Assembly: GCF_030817215.1 (NCBI RefSeq)
Contig: NZ_JAUSZA010000001.1
Location: 2,640,501-2,704,500 of the forward strand
Source of the DNA: Paenibacillus sp. V4I3
GTDB lineage: Bacteria; Bacillota; Bacilli; Paenibacillales; NBRC-103111
Reading direction: 5' to 3'
Length of the DNA stretch: 64,000 nt
The notes under the pieces are model-generated. The model searched no databases, was not told the origin of the DNA, and worked only from the letters and a program-made list of their open reading frames with translations. The position numbers were made by a program, and so were the translations under genes. Shown piece after piece: positions 1 through 10,466 of this stretch. Positions within the stretch are counted from its first letter, which is position 1; each line of letters starts with the position of its first letter.

Positions 1-2
1 CA

Positions 3-1250
3 ACAGGGTTGTTTAGTGCCAGCGCAGCAAGGACGATGAACAAAAATATTGAAGAGAAGATCCGTTATAAGAATGGGGCGGATATTGTTCTGCAAACCAA
101 ATGGGACAATGATGCACCGCCTCCACAGTCAGGGCCGTCTGGTTTACAGGAAGAAGCGAGCTCAATCCCTCTTGTTAAGAAGAAAGTCCAATATACGGAG
201 CCTCCGTTTTTGCCCTTCACACAGTTGGCAGGTGTAGAATCGGCGGCTCGAGTGTTTAATAAGAAAGATGCTTATTTCGCGCTTGGCAAAGAAACAAAAA
301 AAACAGCATTCATGGGCATTGATACCGATGAATTCGGTCAAACAGCTTGGCTCCGCGACCATTTGCTCGATCATCACTTTTATGAGTATTTAAACCTATT
401 GGCTGGCGATTCCAAAGCCGTGCTTATTTCCAAGTCTATTGCCGAGGAAACTGGTGCCAAAGTGGGCGATGTGGTGCATTTAGGATGGAATGATGTTGAG
501 GGTGCCACTTGTGTTGTATATGGGATTATTGATTACTGGCCGAGCTGGAATCCCAATCCGATCTTAACCGCTGGAACCAAAACAGGGAGCAGTTCTGACA
601 CGACGAAGCAAAGTAAAGTGGATGCACCGAAGTTAGTTATTGGGCATCTGTCCTACATTCAAAATAATATGGCCGTTGAGCCGTATGATGTTTGGCTAAA
701 GCTAAAACCAGATATGACCAGTCAAGCTTTGTATGAGGAGCTAGAGCTTAAACATATATCGCTCTCAAGTTTAATGGATACGAAGCAAATGTTGGTTCTC
801 TCCAAGAATGATCCATTCCAACTGGCTGTGAATGGCGTTATGACGCTGGGCTTCCTGATTGCTATTGGCATAAGCTTTATCGGGTTTCTCCTGTACTGGG
901 TGCTTTCATTGTCCGGACGGATCTTACAATTCGGTGTGCTTAGGGCGATGGGTATTTCTTTTGCGCAGCTGATCGGAATGTTAATAGCTGAACAATTATT
1001 AACTTCTGGCGCAGCGGTTCTAATTGGCATGATTACGGGGAATACAGCCAGTCGATTATTTGTTCCTTTATTCCAATTAACTTTCGATTCCTCAAGTCAA
1101 GTGCCGCCTTTTCAAGTGAGCTTTGATCCGAGTGATCAGCTGCATTTGTACATCATTGTCACTGTGATGATAGGGACGGGTCTACTACTACTCGGCACGA
1201 TGCTGTCCAGAATTAAGATTCATCAAGCCGTTAAGCTTGGGGAGGATTAA
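3..1250 (+). CDS. FtsX/MacB-type ABC transporter permease (5' partial)
   Basis: Integral membrane permease of an ABC exporter or lipoprotein/antimicrobial-peptide handling system. The reading frame is open to the left window edge, so the N-terminus and first membrane segment are missing; the visible part starts in the extracellular domain that follows TM1. Three hydrophobic segments lie near visible residues 275-300, 325-345 and 378-400, with the arginine-rich loop and the LRAMG motif typical of FtsX-like permeases between the first two. The last residues (HQAVKLGED) are also typical of the family. The ATPase gene starts two bases after the stop, so the two form one transporter. The substrate cannot be read from sequence. 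Confidence 0.85.
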   Translation, partial: TGLFSASAARTMNKNIEEKIRYKNGADIVLQTKWDNDAPPPQSGPSGLQEEASSIPLVKKKVQYTEPPFLPFTQLAGVESAARVFNKKDAYFALGKETKKTAFMGIDTDEFGQTAWLRDHLLDHHFYEYLNLLAGDSKAVLISKSIAEETGAKVGDVVHLGWNDVEGATCVVYGIIDYWPSWNPNPILTAGTKTGSSSDTTKQSKVDAPKLVIGHLSYIQNNMAVEPYDVWLKLKPDMTSQALYEELELKHISLSSLMDTKQMLVLSKNDPFQLAVNGVMTLGFLIAIGISFIGFLLYWVLSLSGRILQFGVLRAMGISFAQLIGMLIAEQLLTSGAAVLIGMITGNTASRLFVPLFQLTFDSSSQVPPFQVSFDPSDQLHLYIIVTVMIGTGLLLLGTMLSRIKIHQAVKLGED

Positions 1251-1252
1251 GG

Positions 1253-2131
1253 ATGATTCACTGTGAAAATTTAGTTAAAATTTATAAAGCGGCTGACATA
1301 GAAGTCGTTGCTTTACAAGGGCTTGATCTCCATATCGAGGAGGGAGAGCTGATGGCGATTATCGGCAATAGTGGCAGTGGCAAATCGACGTTGTTGAATA
1401 TGCTTGGAGGGTTAGATCGACCTTCGGCAGGTAATCTCCACGTAGATGGGAAGGATTTGTTGAAATTTAAGGAATCGGATCTGGTGAAGTATAAAAGGGA
1501 AACCGTTGGCTTCGTCTGGCAAAATAATGCACGCAATCTGATTCCCTATTTGACAGCATTGGAAAATGTAGAGCTGCCTATCCTGCTGCAGGGACGACGC
1601 AAGCGCCACCGCGCTATAGATTTACTGGATGCTGTAGGTTTGAGCCATCGAAGAAATAACAGACTAAATGAGCTTTCTGGCGGAGAACAGCAGCGTGTGG
1701 CTATTGCTATTGCGCTCGCCAATCAGCCGAGGCTCTTGCTGGCAGATGAACCGACAGGGTCAGTCGATACGAAGATGGCGAATCAAATTCTCGATCTGTT
1801 CCGTGAGCTGAACCGCAGCTTCGGTTTAACGGTTGTTATCGTCACACACGATCCGCTTCTAGCTAAGAAAGTAGACCGCGTCGTTGCCATTCGTGACGGC
1901 AAAACCTCCTCGGAGATACTGCGGCGCAAATCGTATCAAGAGGAATTGCTGGAGCTTGAGCAAGGTATTATTGCTGCTGATGGTGACTCTCATGTTGAAT
2001 ACGCGGTCGTTGACAAGGCGGGTAGACTGCAAATTCCTGCTAACTTCCTCGAATCAATTGGTGCTTCCAATACGAATAAAGTTCGCGTTGCGATGGAAGA
2101 TGGACGAATTGTTCTTCTTCCGCCAGACTAA
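1253..2131 (+). CDS. ABC transporter ATPase with C-terminal AbrB-like domain
   Basis: Nucleotide-binding subunit for the upstream permease (MacB/LolD class). Walker A GNSGSGKST is at residues 38-46, followed by the Q-loop, the signature LSGGEQQR, Walker B LLLADEPTG and the H-loop (VTHD). The ATPase core ends near residue 225. About 65 further residues follow, and the last 45 (VDKAGRLQIPANF through GRIVLLPP) read like an AbrB/SpoVT swapped-hairpin DNA-binding or dimerisation domain. Such a tail is not part of the standard LolD/MacB ATPase. Whether it binds DNA, dimerises the ATPase or only resembles AbrB is unknown. The transporter assignment is firm; the tail is an inference from motif similarity. 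Confidence 0.9.
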   Translation: MIHCENLVKIYKAADIEVVALQGLDLHIEEGELMAIIGNSGSGKSTLLNMLGGLDRPSAGNLHVDGKDLLKFKESDLVKYKRETVGFVWQNNARNLIPYLTALENVELPILLQGRRKRHRAIDLLDAVGLSHRRNNRLNELSGGEQQRVAIAIALANQPRLLLADEPTGSVDTKMANQILDLFRELNRSFGLTVVIVTHDPLLAKKVDRVVAIRDGKTSSEILRRKSYQEELLELEQGIIAADGDSHVEYAVVDKAGRLQIPANFLESIGASNTNKVRVAMEDGRIVLLPPD

Positions 2132-2194
2132 TCTTAAGAAAGGTCCGCTCATGAATGTACATTTTTGGTATAGAAAAAAAGCCAATATGTTATG

Positions 2195-2249
2195 TTGACT
2201 TTACCTAGATATTTCCATTAGAATGAATGTATACTATTCCAGTAGGAAT
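2195..2249 (+). promoter_or_regulatory. Sigma-A promoter with CymR-like palindrome
   Basis: The -35 box TTGACT (2195-2200) and -10 box TAGAAT (2219-2224) are 18 bp apart. Just downstream, at the expected transcription start, lies the inverted repeat ATTCC-AGTA-GGAAT (2236-2249). Its position suits a repressor. In Firmicutes, sulfur genes like the one downstream are often repressed by the Rrf2-family regulator CymR, whose sites contain similar ATTCC/GGAAT arms; that identification is inference. No S-box or T-box leader is visible. Confidence 0.55.
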
Positions 2250-2301
2250 TATTGAGTTTGAGATAAAATGACTGCATTGATTCAATTTATACTTATCCTA
2301 G

Positions 2302-3612
<1,311 letters not shown>

Positions 3613-3675
3613 AAGCAAAAGGAATTATTTTACGAATTCTAAACTTGTAACCTTACACGAATACGCATAAAATAG

Positions 3676-3722
3676 AAAAGGCTGTGATCTAGGTACAAAA
3701 CCTAAAATTGCAGCCTTTTTAA
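3676..3722 (+). terminator. Intrinsic terminator after metY
   Basis: AAAAGGCTG pairs with CAGCCTTTTT, with an inner TAGGT/ACCTA stem, and is followed by a T-run. It ends the metY transcript before the next gene. Confidence 0.85.
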
Positions 3723-3802
3723 TTTGCAATGCAACTTTTACACGAGATTTGAAGTCTATTTCATGTGTACGTTTTTCTTATTTGAGGAGGCAACTAGAGA
3801 TC

Positions 3803-4639
3803 ATGAACAACAAGTCGAAATATACACTCGCCATACTTTTGGCGTTATTCATAGCAACAGGATGCAGCAGAGGGGAAGTAACTCCTTCAGGTAGTCCCAC
3901 TGCAACGGCTACTCCGCCGGTTAGTTTGGGAAGTCCTACACCTTCTTCGAACCCTTCTCCATCGCCTTTAACAACACCGAAACCCTCAACAGTTCCTACG
4001 GCTTCCCCATCAACCTCTGCTGTTCCGCCAAAGAGCGGAGCTATCCAAGTTGTAGCCAAACCGGAGAGTATAACTGTTCTTGTAAATAAGCAAAATTCAC
4101 TGCCATTGAGTTATGAGCCGACGGATTTAGTATATCCTGACATTCCATTTATTTTTGCTGAGAAAAATGAAAAACGTAAAATGCGTAAAGCCGCTGCCAG
4201 CGCGATCGAAAAGCTTTTTGCTGGAGCTGATAAGGACGGTATCCACCTTTCTGGCGTTTCGGCATATCGCTCTTATGCGACGCAGAAATCTCTTTTTCAG
4301 CGTTATGTGCTTAAAGACGGCGAAGAGAAAGCCAAAATGTACAGTGCTGTTCCTGGGACCAGTGAGCATGAAACTGGGCTAGCCATAGATGTAACGGGCA
4401 GTGACGGGAAGTGTGCGGCGGAAGATTGCTTTGCTGGAACCAAGGAAGCGAAATGGCTCGAAGCACATGTGGCGGAGTACGGGTTTATTATTCGTTACCC
4501 CAAAGGTAAAACAACGATTACCGGCTATCAATACGAGCCATGGCATATTCGTTATGTGGGTATAGATGTTGCGAAAGAAATGGTAGACAAAAGCTTGACA
4601 ATGGAAGAGTACTACAATGCTGTGCCTGTAACCAAGTAG
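3803..4639 (+). CDS. VanY-type D,D-/L,D-carboxypeptidase lipoprotein
   Basis: Predicted membrane-anchored peptidoglycan carboxypeptidase acting outside the cell. The chosen ATG gives a classical lipoprotein signal: charged start, hydrophobic core and lipobox IATGC. An upstream in-frame start at 3749 would add 18 residues before the signal and is less likely; GAGGAGG lies 12 bases before the chosen ATG. After the lipobox comes a Pro/Ser/Thr-rich linker of about 60 residues, then the VanY domain with SAYRSYATQ, the zinc-binding SEHETGLAIDV and PWHIRYVG motifs. It stands alone between terminators. VanY family enzymes remove the last D-Ala of stem peptides; no vancomycin-resistance genes are nearby, so a cell-wall trimming role is more likely. 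Confidence 0.88.
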   Translation: MNNKSKYTLAILLALFIATGCSRGEVTPSGSPTATATPPVSLGSPTPSSNPSPSPLTTPKPSTVPTASPSTSAVPPKSGAIQVVAKPESITVLVNKQNSLPLSYEPTDLVYPDIPFIFAEKNEKRKMRKAAASAIEKLFAGADKDGIHLSGVSAYRSYATQKSLFQRYVLKDGEEKAKMYSAVPGTSEHETGLAIDVTGSDGKCAAEDCFAGTKEAKWLEAHVAEYGFIIRYPKGKTTITGYQYEPWHIRYVGIDVAKEMVDKSLTMEEYYNAVPVTK

Positions 4640-4743
4640 TAAAAGGTGTCACTATTTTGCACCTTATTCTGTCGCTAATTCGAAATTTATCAAGATGTTA
4701 TGGCATGTTACAATGAATCCAAGTCACTTATTTGGAGGTTAAC

Positions 4744-5763
4744 ATGATTAGAGTAGCGATGTTAAGTTTTTGGCACGTGCATGCAAATGACTATGCAAAA
4801 CAGGTAGAGGGGCATCCAGATACCCAGATTGTCGCGGTTTGGGATGAGCTTCCAGAACGTGGGCAAGCGGAAGCCGCGAAGCGCGGTGTGACCTTTTACA
4901 CAGATCTAGCGGAGTTATTAGCAAATAAAGAAATTGATGCTGTTGTTGTGGATACACCGACCAACCTACACCGAGACGTAATGATCGCTGCCGCGAAGGC
5001 AGGTAAACATATTTTCACAGAAAAAGTCATTGCGCCAACTTTACATGAAGTTAATGAGATTCTGAATGCTGTTAATGAAGCGGGTGTGACATTGACAGTT
5101 TCATTGCCTCGTTTGAATCCAGCTTATACGTTAGCGATTCAAGAAATTGTCCAGAAGGAATTATTGGGCCAGATTACACTCGTTCGAACACGTTTATCAC
5201 ACAATGGCGGCATTTCCACGGATGCAAATCCAAGTGGTTGGCTGCCTGAGCATTTCTACAATGCAGAGCAATGTGGCGGAGGCGCCCTGATTGATCTCGG
5301 TTGTCATCCTATGTATTTAACTCGTTTATTGTTGGGGCTGCCTGAAGCTGTAAGCGCTTCTTATGGCTATGTAACAGGTAGAGAAGTTGAAGATAATGCT
5401 GTAGCAACCCTCCAGTATGCAAATGGTGCTCTTGGCATCGTAGAAGCTGGCTTTGTGAATGCATTTTCACCGTTTGTAATTGAAGTACACGGTACAGATG
5501 GCAGTGTGCTTTATTCCGACCATGATGGAAGAGTCTTGCTTCGTACGAAAAAGCTTGCAGATGCAAGCACGAAATGGGTGGCGTATGAGAATGGTCCAGA
5601 AGCGAAGCCTTCTGCATTTGATCAGTGGGTAGCTCATATTCAAAATGGGACAAAAGCGGTAGAAAATATTGGGCTCGCTGTGGATCTAACGAAGTTGATG
5701 GAGGCTTCTAATCGTTCCGTTGCAGCCAAACAGCAAGTGCGGCTTGATTCACTAACCCAGTAA
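4744..5763 (+). CDS. Gfo/Idh/MocA family NAD(P)-dependent oxidoreductase
   Basis: Predicted sugar or cyclitol dehydrogenase. The N-terminal Rossmann part has the family pattern MIRVAMLSFWHVHA instead of the usual GxGxxG, then DAVVVDTPTNLH and the EKV motif (FTEKVIAPT), where lysine acts in catalysis. The C-terminal part (residues 130-335) is the usual alpha/beta substrate domain with GGGALIDLGCH. TTTGGAGG just before 4744 sets the start; an earlier in-frame codon at 4732 lies inside this site. An AraC regulator follows 30 bases later, which suggests a small regulated carbohydrate operon. The substrate is unknown. Confidence 0.87.
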   Translation: MIRVAMLSFWHVHANDYAKQVEGHPDTQIVAVWDELPERGQAEAAKRGVTFYTDLAELLANKEIDAVVVDTPTNLHRDVMIAAAKAGKHIFTEKVIAPTLHEVNEILNAVNEAGVTLTVSLPRLNPAYTLAIQEIVQKELLGQITLVRTRLSHNGGISTDANPSGWLPEHFYNAEQCGGGALIDLGCHPMYLTRLLLGLPEAVSASYGYVTGREVEDNAVATLQYANGALGIVEAGFVNAFSPFVIEVHGTDGSVLYSDHDGRVLLRTKKLADASTKWVAYENGPEAKPSAFDQWVAHIQNGTKAVENIGLAVDLTKLMEASNRSVAAKQQVRLDSLTQ

Positions 5764-5793
5764 TTTTTACAGGTAAAAAAGGAGGGGCTACGG

Positions 5794-6750
5794 ATGAGTC
5801 AGCCATTTTACTTTGAACCCATGCTCGAGAATCCAATGGCATTGGATCGCTTGGAGTTAAGCTTCCGGTGGGGTTCTTATGGACTTCGAGTACTGCGCTG
5901 TCATCTGACTTCCTTTCCTGCAGGAATGATCATAGATTTTCATCAACATTCCGAGTATGAAATCCATTACATCCCTTATGGCAAAGGCAGGGTGATTCTG
6001 GACGGCATCACGCATCCCCTTCAAGAAGGCATGCTTTATGTAACGGCACCAGGTGTTAGTCATCGCCAAGAGGCCGATGAGCGGGAAGCGATGGGTGAAC
6101 TATGTCTGCATGTGGATATTGTAAAGCTGGATCAAGGTAATGATGAGCGAGGTTCTATGTCCGTCCCAGAAGCATGGGGAGAAGCTTGGGAGATTGCTGA
6201 GGCAGATGCATGCTTAAGGCAGCTGAGCGAGCTTCCTCATGTCCCTGCTTTAGATCGACAGGAAGCCATGAAGTGCTTTCTTATCGCCTATGAAGCTTGG
6301 CGAAGCAATCAGCTAGGGCAGTACACGATCATTAAGCAATCCATTGTGCAAATGTTGTTAAGGACAGTGGGAGCCTATAAGGCGGACCAGCAAGGGGTGA
6401 ACCTGCCTGCACGTGATATGAAAAGCTACCGTTATCAGCTTGCTATTCAATTTATTGAGGATAACTTTCGCCGTCCTCTGACGCTTGAAGGAGTAGCTGA
6501 ACGCTTACAGATCAGTTCAAGGCAGCTCCAACGCATCTTCAAGGAACAGGCGTGCATCTCGTTCAGTGAATACTTGGAGCAGGTACGTTTGAAACATGTT
6601 TGCAGCGAGCTGCTTCAAACCTCGTTGACCCTTGACAAAATTGCGGAAAGCAATGGCTTCGCATCTAGTAATTATTTGCACTATGTCTTTAAGAAAGCGC
6701 ATGGTGTCACTCCGAATCAATATCGTGATCAACTATTGAATCATGTATAA
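5794..6750 (+). CDS. AraC family transcriptional regulator with cupin sensor domain
   Basis: One-component regulator of 318 residues. The first part is a cupin-like sensor (HQHSEYEIHYIPYGKGRVILDG) that probably binds a sugar or related ligand. The last 100 residues contain two helix-turn-helix motifs of AraC type: the first around LEGVAERLQISSRQLQRIFKE, the second ending with IAESNGFASSNYLHYVFKKAHGVTPNQYR. AAGGAGG precedes the start. Being downstream of the Gfo/Idh oxidoreductase in the same direction, it probably controls that gene and itself. Confidence 0.9.
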   Translation: MSQPFYFEPMLENPMALDRLELSFRWGSYGLRVLRCHLTSFPAGMIIDFHQHSEYEIHYIPYGKGRVILDGITHPLQEGMLYVTAPGVSHRQEADEREAMGELCLHVDIVKLDQGNDERGSMSVPEAWGEAWEIAEADACLRQLSELPHVPALDRQEAMKCFLIAYEAWRSNQLGQYTIIKQSIVQMLLRTVGAYKADQQGVNLPARDMKSYRYQLAIQFIEDNFRRPLTLEGVAERLQISSRQLQRIFKEQACISFSEYLEQVRLKHVCSELLQTSLTLDKIAESNGFASSNYLHYVFKKAHGVTPNQYRDQLLNHV

Positions 6751-6754
6751 AAGT

Positions 6755-6803
6755 AAAGGCTGTTCCCTCGTAGAGTGATCTACAAAGGGAACAGCCTTTT
6801 TTT
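6755..6803. terminator. Terminator shared by araC-type gene and mtnA
   Basis: AAAGGCTGTTCCCT pairs with AAGGGAACAGCCTTT around a 16-base centre and is followed by seven Ts on the plus strand. The stem lies between two converging genes, and the minus-strand side has a weaker T-rich end, so it can serve both. Confidence 0.85.
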
Positions 6804-7893
6804 ATTTGAACAGCTTACGCAAGTTTTCCATATAAGGAGCTTGTATAATACCTTTTTCGGTAATAATTGCTGTCACATATTCATTAGGTGTCACGTCGAA
6901 TGCTGGATTAAACACTTTTACCCCTACCGGAGCTGTACGTTTACCAAAGCCTTGGGTAATTTCATCCTCATGACGCTCTTCAATAGGGATGTCTCCGCCC
7001 GTCGGCGTATTCAGATCGATCGTGGAGAGTGGGCTCGCCACGTAGAACGGTATGCCGTGCGCTTTCGCTAGTACGGCTAAGCTGTAGGTGCCGATTTTGT
7101 TGGCAACGTCACCGTTAGCCGCTACACGGTCTGTTCCTACGATGACAGCCTGGATCCACCCCTTCGACATGACCGCGCCGGCCATGTTGTCACAGATCAG
7201 CGTCACGTCAACGCCTGCTTGCTGCAGTTCAAAGGCGGTCAGCCGTGCGCCTTGCAGCACCGGCCGAGTCTCATCCGCGAACACTTTGATGTTCATGCCT
7301 TTTTCCTTAGCCAAGTAGAACGGCGCTAGCGCCGTGCCGTACTTGGCTGTCGCTAAGCCCCCGGCGTTGCAGTGCGTCAGCACGCCGAACCCATCCTTGA
7401 ACAGCGTAAGCGCATGTTCGCCGATAAGGCGGTTCGTTTCCTCGTCCTCGGCTTGAATCTTCTGCGCTTCCTCCAGGAGAGCTTCCTTGAAGGCAGCCGG
7501 GCTTACGCCCGCTGCTGCCAAAGCAACAGCCTGCGCTCGCATGCGATCGAGCGCCCAGAACAAGTTCACAGCTGTCGGACGAGATGTCGCCAGGTAGTCC
7601 GCTTGCTTCTGGACTTCCGCCAGAAGCCCGTCCAACTGAGCATCCACTTCACGGATGCCGAGGTATACCCCATACGCGGCGGCGATTCCTATCGCTGGTG
7701 CGCCGCGAACCTTCAAATGCCGGATCGCTTCCCACACCTCAATTGGTGTCTCCAGCGGCAAATACACAATCTCTTCCGGCAGCAGCCGTTGATCAAGAAG
7801 ATCAAGCTGCTTGCCATTCCAACGCAAGGATTGCAAGGCACCTTGGTTCTCAAGGTTTTGCACTTCTAAATCTTTGTTGTTCGTGTTCGTCAT
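6802..7893 (-). CDS. mtnA: S-methyl-5-thioribose-1-phosphate isomerase
   Basis: Methionine salvage enzyme that isomerises methylthioribose-1-phosphate to methylthioribulose-1-phosphate. The 363 residues include the [14 protein letters not shown] motif, the catalytic cysteine in [11 protein letters not shown] and the aspartate in [19 protein letters not shown], all as in known MtnA. The ATG overlaps the mtnK stop as ATGA, so the pair is translationally coupled. The stretch from roughly 7000 to 7800 is clearly richer in G+C than the flanking genes, although the protein is intact. Confidence 0.95.
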   Translation of the reverse strand: MTNTNNKDLEVQNLENQGALQSLRWNGKQLDLLDQRLLPEEIVYLPLETPIEVWEAIRHLKVRGAPAIGIAAAYGVYLGIREVDAQLDGLLAEVQKQADYLATSRPTAVNLFWALDRMRAQAVALAAAGVSPAAFKEALLEEAQKIQAEDEETNRLIGEHALTLFKDGFGVLTHCNAGGLATAKYGTALAPFYLAKEKGMNIKVFADETRPVLQGARLTAFELQQAGVDVTLICDNMAGAVMSKGWIQAVIVGTDRVAANGDVANKIGTYSLAVLAKAHGIPFYVASPLSTIDLNTPTGGDIPIEERHEDEITQGFGKRTAPVGVKVFNPAFDVTPNEYVTAIITEKGIIQAPYMENLRKLFK

Positions 7894-9116
7894 AGGACAA
7901 ATCCTCTTTCTGCAGCAGATTCTTGGGTGGCGATGGCAATAAGCTCATCGATAGATTTCACTTGACGATTGGTACGAATGAATGAAGTGCCAATGGCTAA
8001 CGCCAAGCGCTGTGCACGCTCTCTTGCAACTGCATCTTCGATTTTATCAATATCAGCCACATGTGCAAGACCAACAATACGGCGCACCATTTTAGCTCCG
8101 GCGAATCCGACTGAGTCTTGGAGCAGATTGGCTAGGAAGTAGTTTTGATAGCCAGGTGTTTGAAATACACGATCTACGCCATGCTCATTCCATAACGCGC
8201 GGAAATTCGTTTCGAAATGGGTCCATACGTCCTTCACGGTTTGTAGTAAATACGCGCGATAGGAAGCACGGCTTTCAACATCCTTACTCCAGCCCTCTTG
8301 AGCAGCGAAATTGAGGAGCAGGTTCGCAAGTACAGCGCCAATATCGAAGCCCATCGGCCCATAGTAAGCGAACTCGGGATCAATCACCTTCGTGGAATCA
8401 GGTTTAATAAAGATACTTCCTGTGTGCAGATCGCCATGAAGGAGCGCTTGTGCACTCGTAAGGAATTTGTTGCGAAGGATAGCTACCTCAAAGTGAAGCT
8501 CGCTGTCCGCCCAAAGCTGTTCAGCCGCATCGCGGATGTGAGCTTCAATATTATTCGTTTCTGCATCGCGATACGGATCATCGAAGATTAAGTCTTCTGT
8601 AATTTTGCAAAGCTCGGGGTTGATGAAGCGACCCTGTTGGATTTTCTTTTCTTGTTGGTTTTTGCCTAGATCAGATGTGAAAAATAACGTATTTGCAAGA
8701 AAACGACCGATATGCTCAGCAAAGAGTGGGTATTGATTACGTTCAATTAACCCTCTGCGCATAATGATATGGTCACTCAGATCTTCCATCACGGTAAGCG
8801 CCAAATCAGCATCGTAAGCATAAACGTGAGGTACGAGGTCCGGATTCAAGCCTTCTTCTATCAAGAGCGCTTCACTTTCAATTCGTGCACGGTCCAATGT
8901 TAACGGCCAGGATTCGCCGACAACTTTGGCATAAGGAAGGGCTTGTTTTAAAATAATACTTTTTCCTGTAGCTGTTTCCGATATGCGAAAAACGAGATTT
9001 AAGTTGCCATCGCCAATTTCATGACTAGTTAAGTCAGAGCCCGGTTGAAACAGATTTGGAATATGACGTGCGTATTCAATGGCTTGGGCTTCACTTAAAG
9101 GATGATAAGTGGACAT
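7890..9116 (-). CDS. mtnK: 5-methylthioribose kinase
   Basis: Phosphorylates methylthioribose at C1, the step before MtnA in methionine salvage. The protein (408 residues) shows the kinase-fold motifs expected for Mtn[14 protein letters not shown] near the start, the catalytic loop [12 protein letters not shown] and the metal-binding [22 protein letters not shown] precedes the ATG. In B. subtilis the homologous mtnKA operon has a SAM (S-box) riboswitch; no S-box is visible in the 200 bases upstream here. An imperfect inverted repeat TTGGATTTAATTCCAA at 9138-9153 is the only notable leader element. Confidence 0.95.
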   Translation of the reverse strand: MSTYHPLSEAQAIEYARHIPNLFQPGSDLTSHEIGDGNLNLVFRISETATGKSIILKQALPYAKVVGESWPLTLDRARIESEALLIEEGLNPDLVPHVYAYDADLALTVMEDLSDHIIMRRGLIERNQYPLFAEHIGRFLANTLFFTSDLGKNQQEKKIQQGRFINPELCKITEDLIFDDPYRDAETNNIEAHIRDAAEQLWADSELHFEVAILRNKFLTSAQALLHGDLHTGSIFIKPDSTKVIDPEFAYYGPMGFDIGAVLANLLLNFAAQEGWSKDVESRASYRAYLLQTVKDVWTHFETNFRALWNEHGVDRVFQTPGYQNYFLANLLQDSVGFAGAKMVRRIVGLAHVADIDKIEDAVARERAQRLALAIGTSFIRTNRQVKSIDELIAIATQESAAERGFVL

Positions 9117-9221
9117 GTAGTAACCTCCTATGATTCATTGGATTTAATTCCAACTAACTTACTATGTTTTAATCGTCTTTTCCTAGTATAAGACAAAATG
9201 TAGCCGCTTGAAATACTAACT

Positions 9222-9250
9222 TTGGAAATGTTGCACAAATTACATAAAAT
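9222..9250 (+). promoter_or_regulatory. Candidate sigma-A promoter of dps
   Basis: TTGGAA (9222-9227) and TAAAAT (9245-9250) are 17 bp apart, 74 bases before the dps start. Both boxes are near consensus. No clear PerR box is seen here. Confidence 0.45.
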
Positions 9251-9323
9251 AAGTGCTTCTAACGTAAATTAACGCGTACATGAACAGAAAATAACAGAGT
9301 ATTAAAAGATCAGGAGGCTTACT

Positions 9324-9776
9324 ATGGTGACAACGTCCTTAACACAATCTATCCAAATTGTTCTGAATAAGCAAATTGCAAACTGGGGTTTACTTTATGT
9401 CAAGCTGCACAACTTTCATTGGTATGTGAAAGGCAATCAGTTTTTCACGCTGCATGTTAAATTTGAAGAGCTTTATAATGAAGCTGCCCTTCACGTGGAC
9501 GAGCTGGCTGAACGGTTGCTTTCTATCGGTGGCCAGCCGGCAGCTACAATGAAAGCTTTTATAGAATTATCGTCCCTAAAAGAGGCCTCAGGTACAGAAA
9601 CCGCTACGAAAATGGTCGAAGCTGTTATCGAAGATTTCACGTTCCTTACGCAAGAATTAAAAGCTGGCATGCAGGCTTGTGAAGAAGTTCAAGATGACAC
9701 GACGTCCGACATGCTTCTAGCTATTCAAACTTCCTTGGAAAAGCACCGCTGGATGCTTCAGTCATTCCTAGGATAA
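9324..9776 (+). CDS. dps: Dps-family mini-ferritin
   Basis: Forms dodecameric shells that oxidise and store iron and shield DNA during oxidative stress or starvation. The 150-residue protein carries the Dps ferroxidase signature HNFHWYVKGNQFFTLHVKFEELY followed by the acidic D-E-x-AER segment; the histidine, aspartate and glutamate ligands shared between two subunits are present. AGGAGG precedes the ATG. It is monocistronic or co-transcribed with the tiny membrane protein that follows 90 bases later. Confidence 0.93.
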   Translation: MVTTSLTQSIQIVLNKQIANWGLLYVKLHNFHWYVKGNQFFTLHVKFEELYNEAALHVDELAERLLSIGGQPAATMKAFIELSSLKEASGTETATKMVEAVIEDFTFLTQELKAGMQACEEVQDDTTSDMLLAIQTSLEKHRWMLQSFLG

Positions 9777-9866
9777 TCAATATTTACAAAATCTTTAACC
9801 TGACCAAACATGTGGTTGATGAAACTTGGCTATACTTGAAGCAAAAGAGTTCTGGAGGATGTCATT

Positions 9867-10037
9867 GTGATGAAAATCCTGAATCTGCTGCTTGTTGTGG
9901 CCGCTTGCTTCTTTTTGCTCCTGATCGCTTTCGATGCAGACTCGCCTAGCACGGCTGCTGATCCTAATCCCATGAAACAAAATCAAGACCAGTTTACCCG
10001 TATGCAACCAACGTATTACGCTGAAACTTCGAAATAA
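9867..10037 (+). CDS. Small single-pass membrane protein (56 aa)
   Basis: GTG or ATG start (9867 or 9870) behind TGGAGG. The product starts with a strong hydrophobic stretch (ILNLLLVVAACFFLLLIAF), then a short polar tail rich in Pro, Gln and Thr. It may be a membrane-anchored or secreted peptide, and the cysteine in the hydrophobic segment could even be lipidated, though no good lipobox is present. Good ribosome binding site, single-gene spacing and a strong terminator right after the stop support a real gene. I do not recognise the family. Confidence 0.6.
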   Translation: MMKILNLLLVVAACFFLLLIAFDADSPSTAADPNPMKQNQDQFTRMQPTYYAETSK

Positions 10038-10045
10038 AAGAGAGT

Positions 10046-10084
10046 AAAGGGGTGGCCCCAGTGTAAGTAAGGCCATCCCTTTTT
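10046..10084 (+). terminator. Intrinsic terminator
   Basis: AAAGGGGTGGCC pairs with GGCCATCCCTTTT around a 13-base loop and ends in a T-run, eight bases after the small membrane protein gene. Confidence 0.85.
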
Positions 10085-10401
10085 ATGTTGTCTCGAGTTT
10101 TGCCGTTTACTTACATGATGTTTGTCTGTAGATCAATTCCCCGATGATCTGTCCTCAGCCAATATTTACAATCCCGCTCTAGCAAATTTGATTTTAGAGT
10201 CATTCAGCTTTCGTGAGGGTAGATGGGCTATAGTCATCGAGCAACCTCAATTGAGCATATATGACCATTGAGCCCGATTTAAGACACCTCAACATAGAGC
10301 AATATTGTATAAATGAATCATCGATCTCTAACGTCCGATAGAAAAGTAAAGGATCATAGAAACGGGACTTTCTAGGTTTAGCCAGATGTCTTGATGTCAC
10401 A
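10085..10401. other. Intergenic stretch without a convincing gene
   Basis: About 320 bases with no supported coding frame; the long minus-strand frame here lacks a ribosome binding site and overlaps the next gene. The only structure is a set of nested arms, GGGCT/AGCCC and GTCAT/ATGAC (10225-10274), around a CTCAATTGAG palindrome. Confidence 0.5.
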
Positions 10402-10430
10402 TTGTTTTGCTTCCTTATATTCCTTATAAT
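10402..10430 (+). promoter_or_regulatory. Sigma-A promoter of the DUF1802 gene
   Basis: TTGTTT (10402-10407) and a perfect TATAAT (10425-10430) are 17 bp apart, about 37 bases before the start codon. Confidence 0.7.
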
Positions 10431-10466
10431 AAATAAGATTAATGAGGAGAACGAGGTGTTTGCGTC

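Noticed and set aside
9117..9323. Possible SAM riboswitch before mtnK
   Set aside because: mtnKA has an S-box in B. subtilis, but none of the S-box core sequences is present on the minus strand here.
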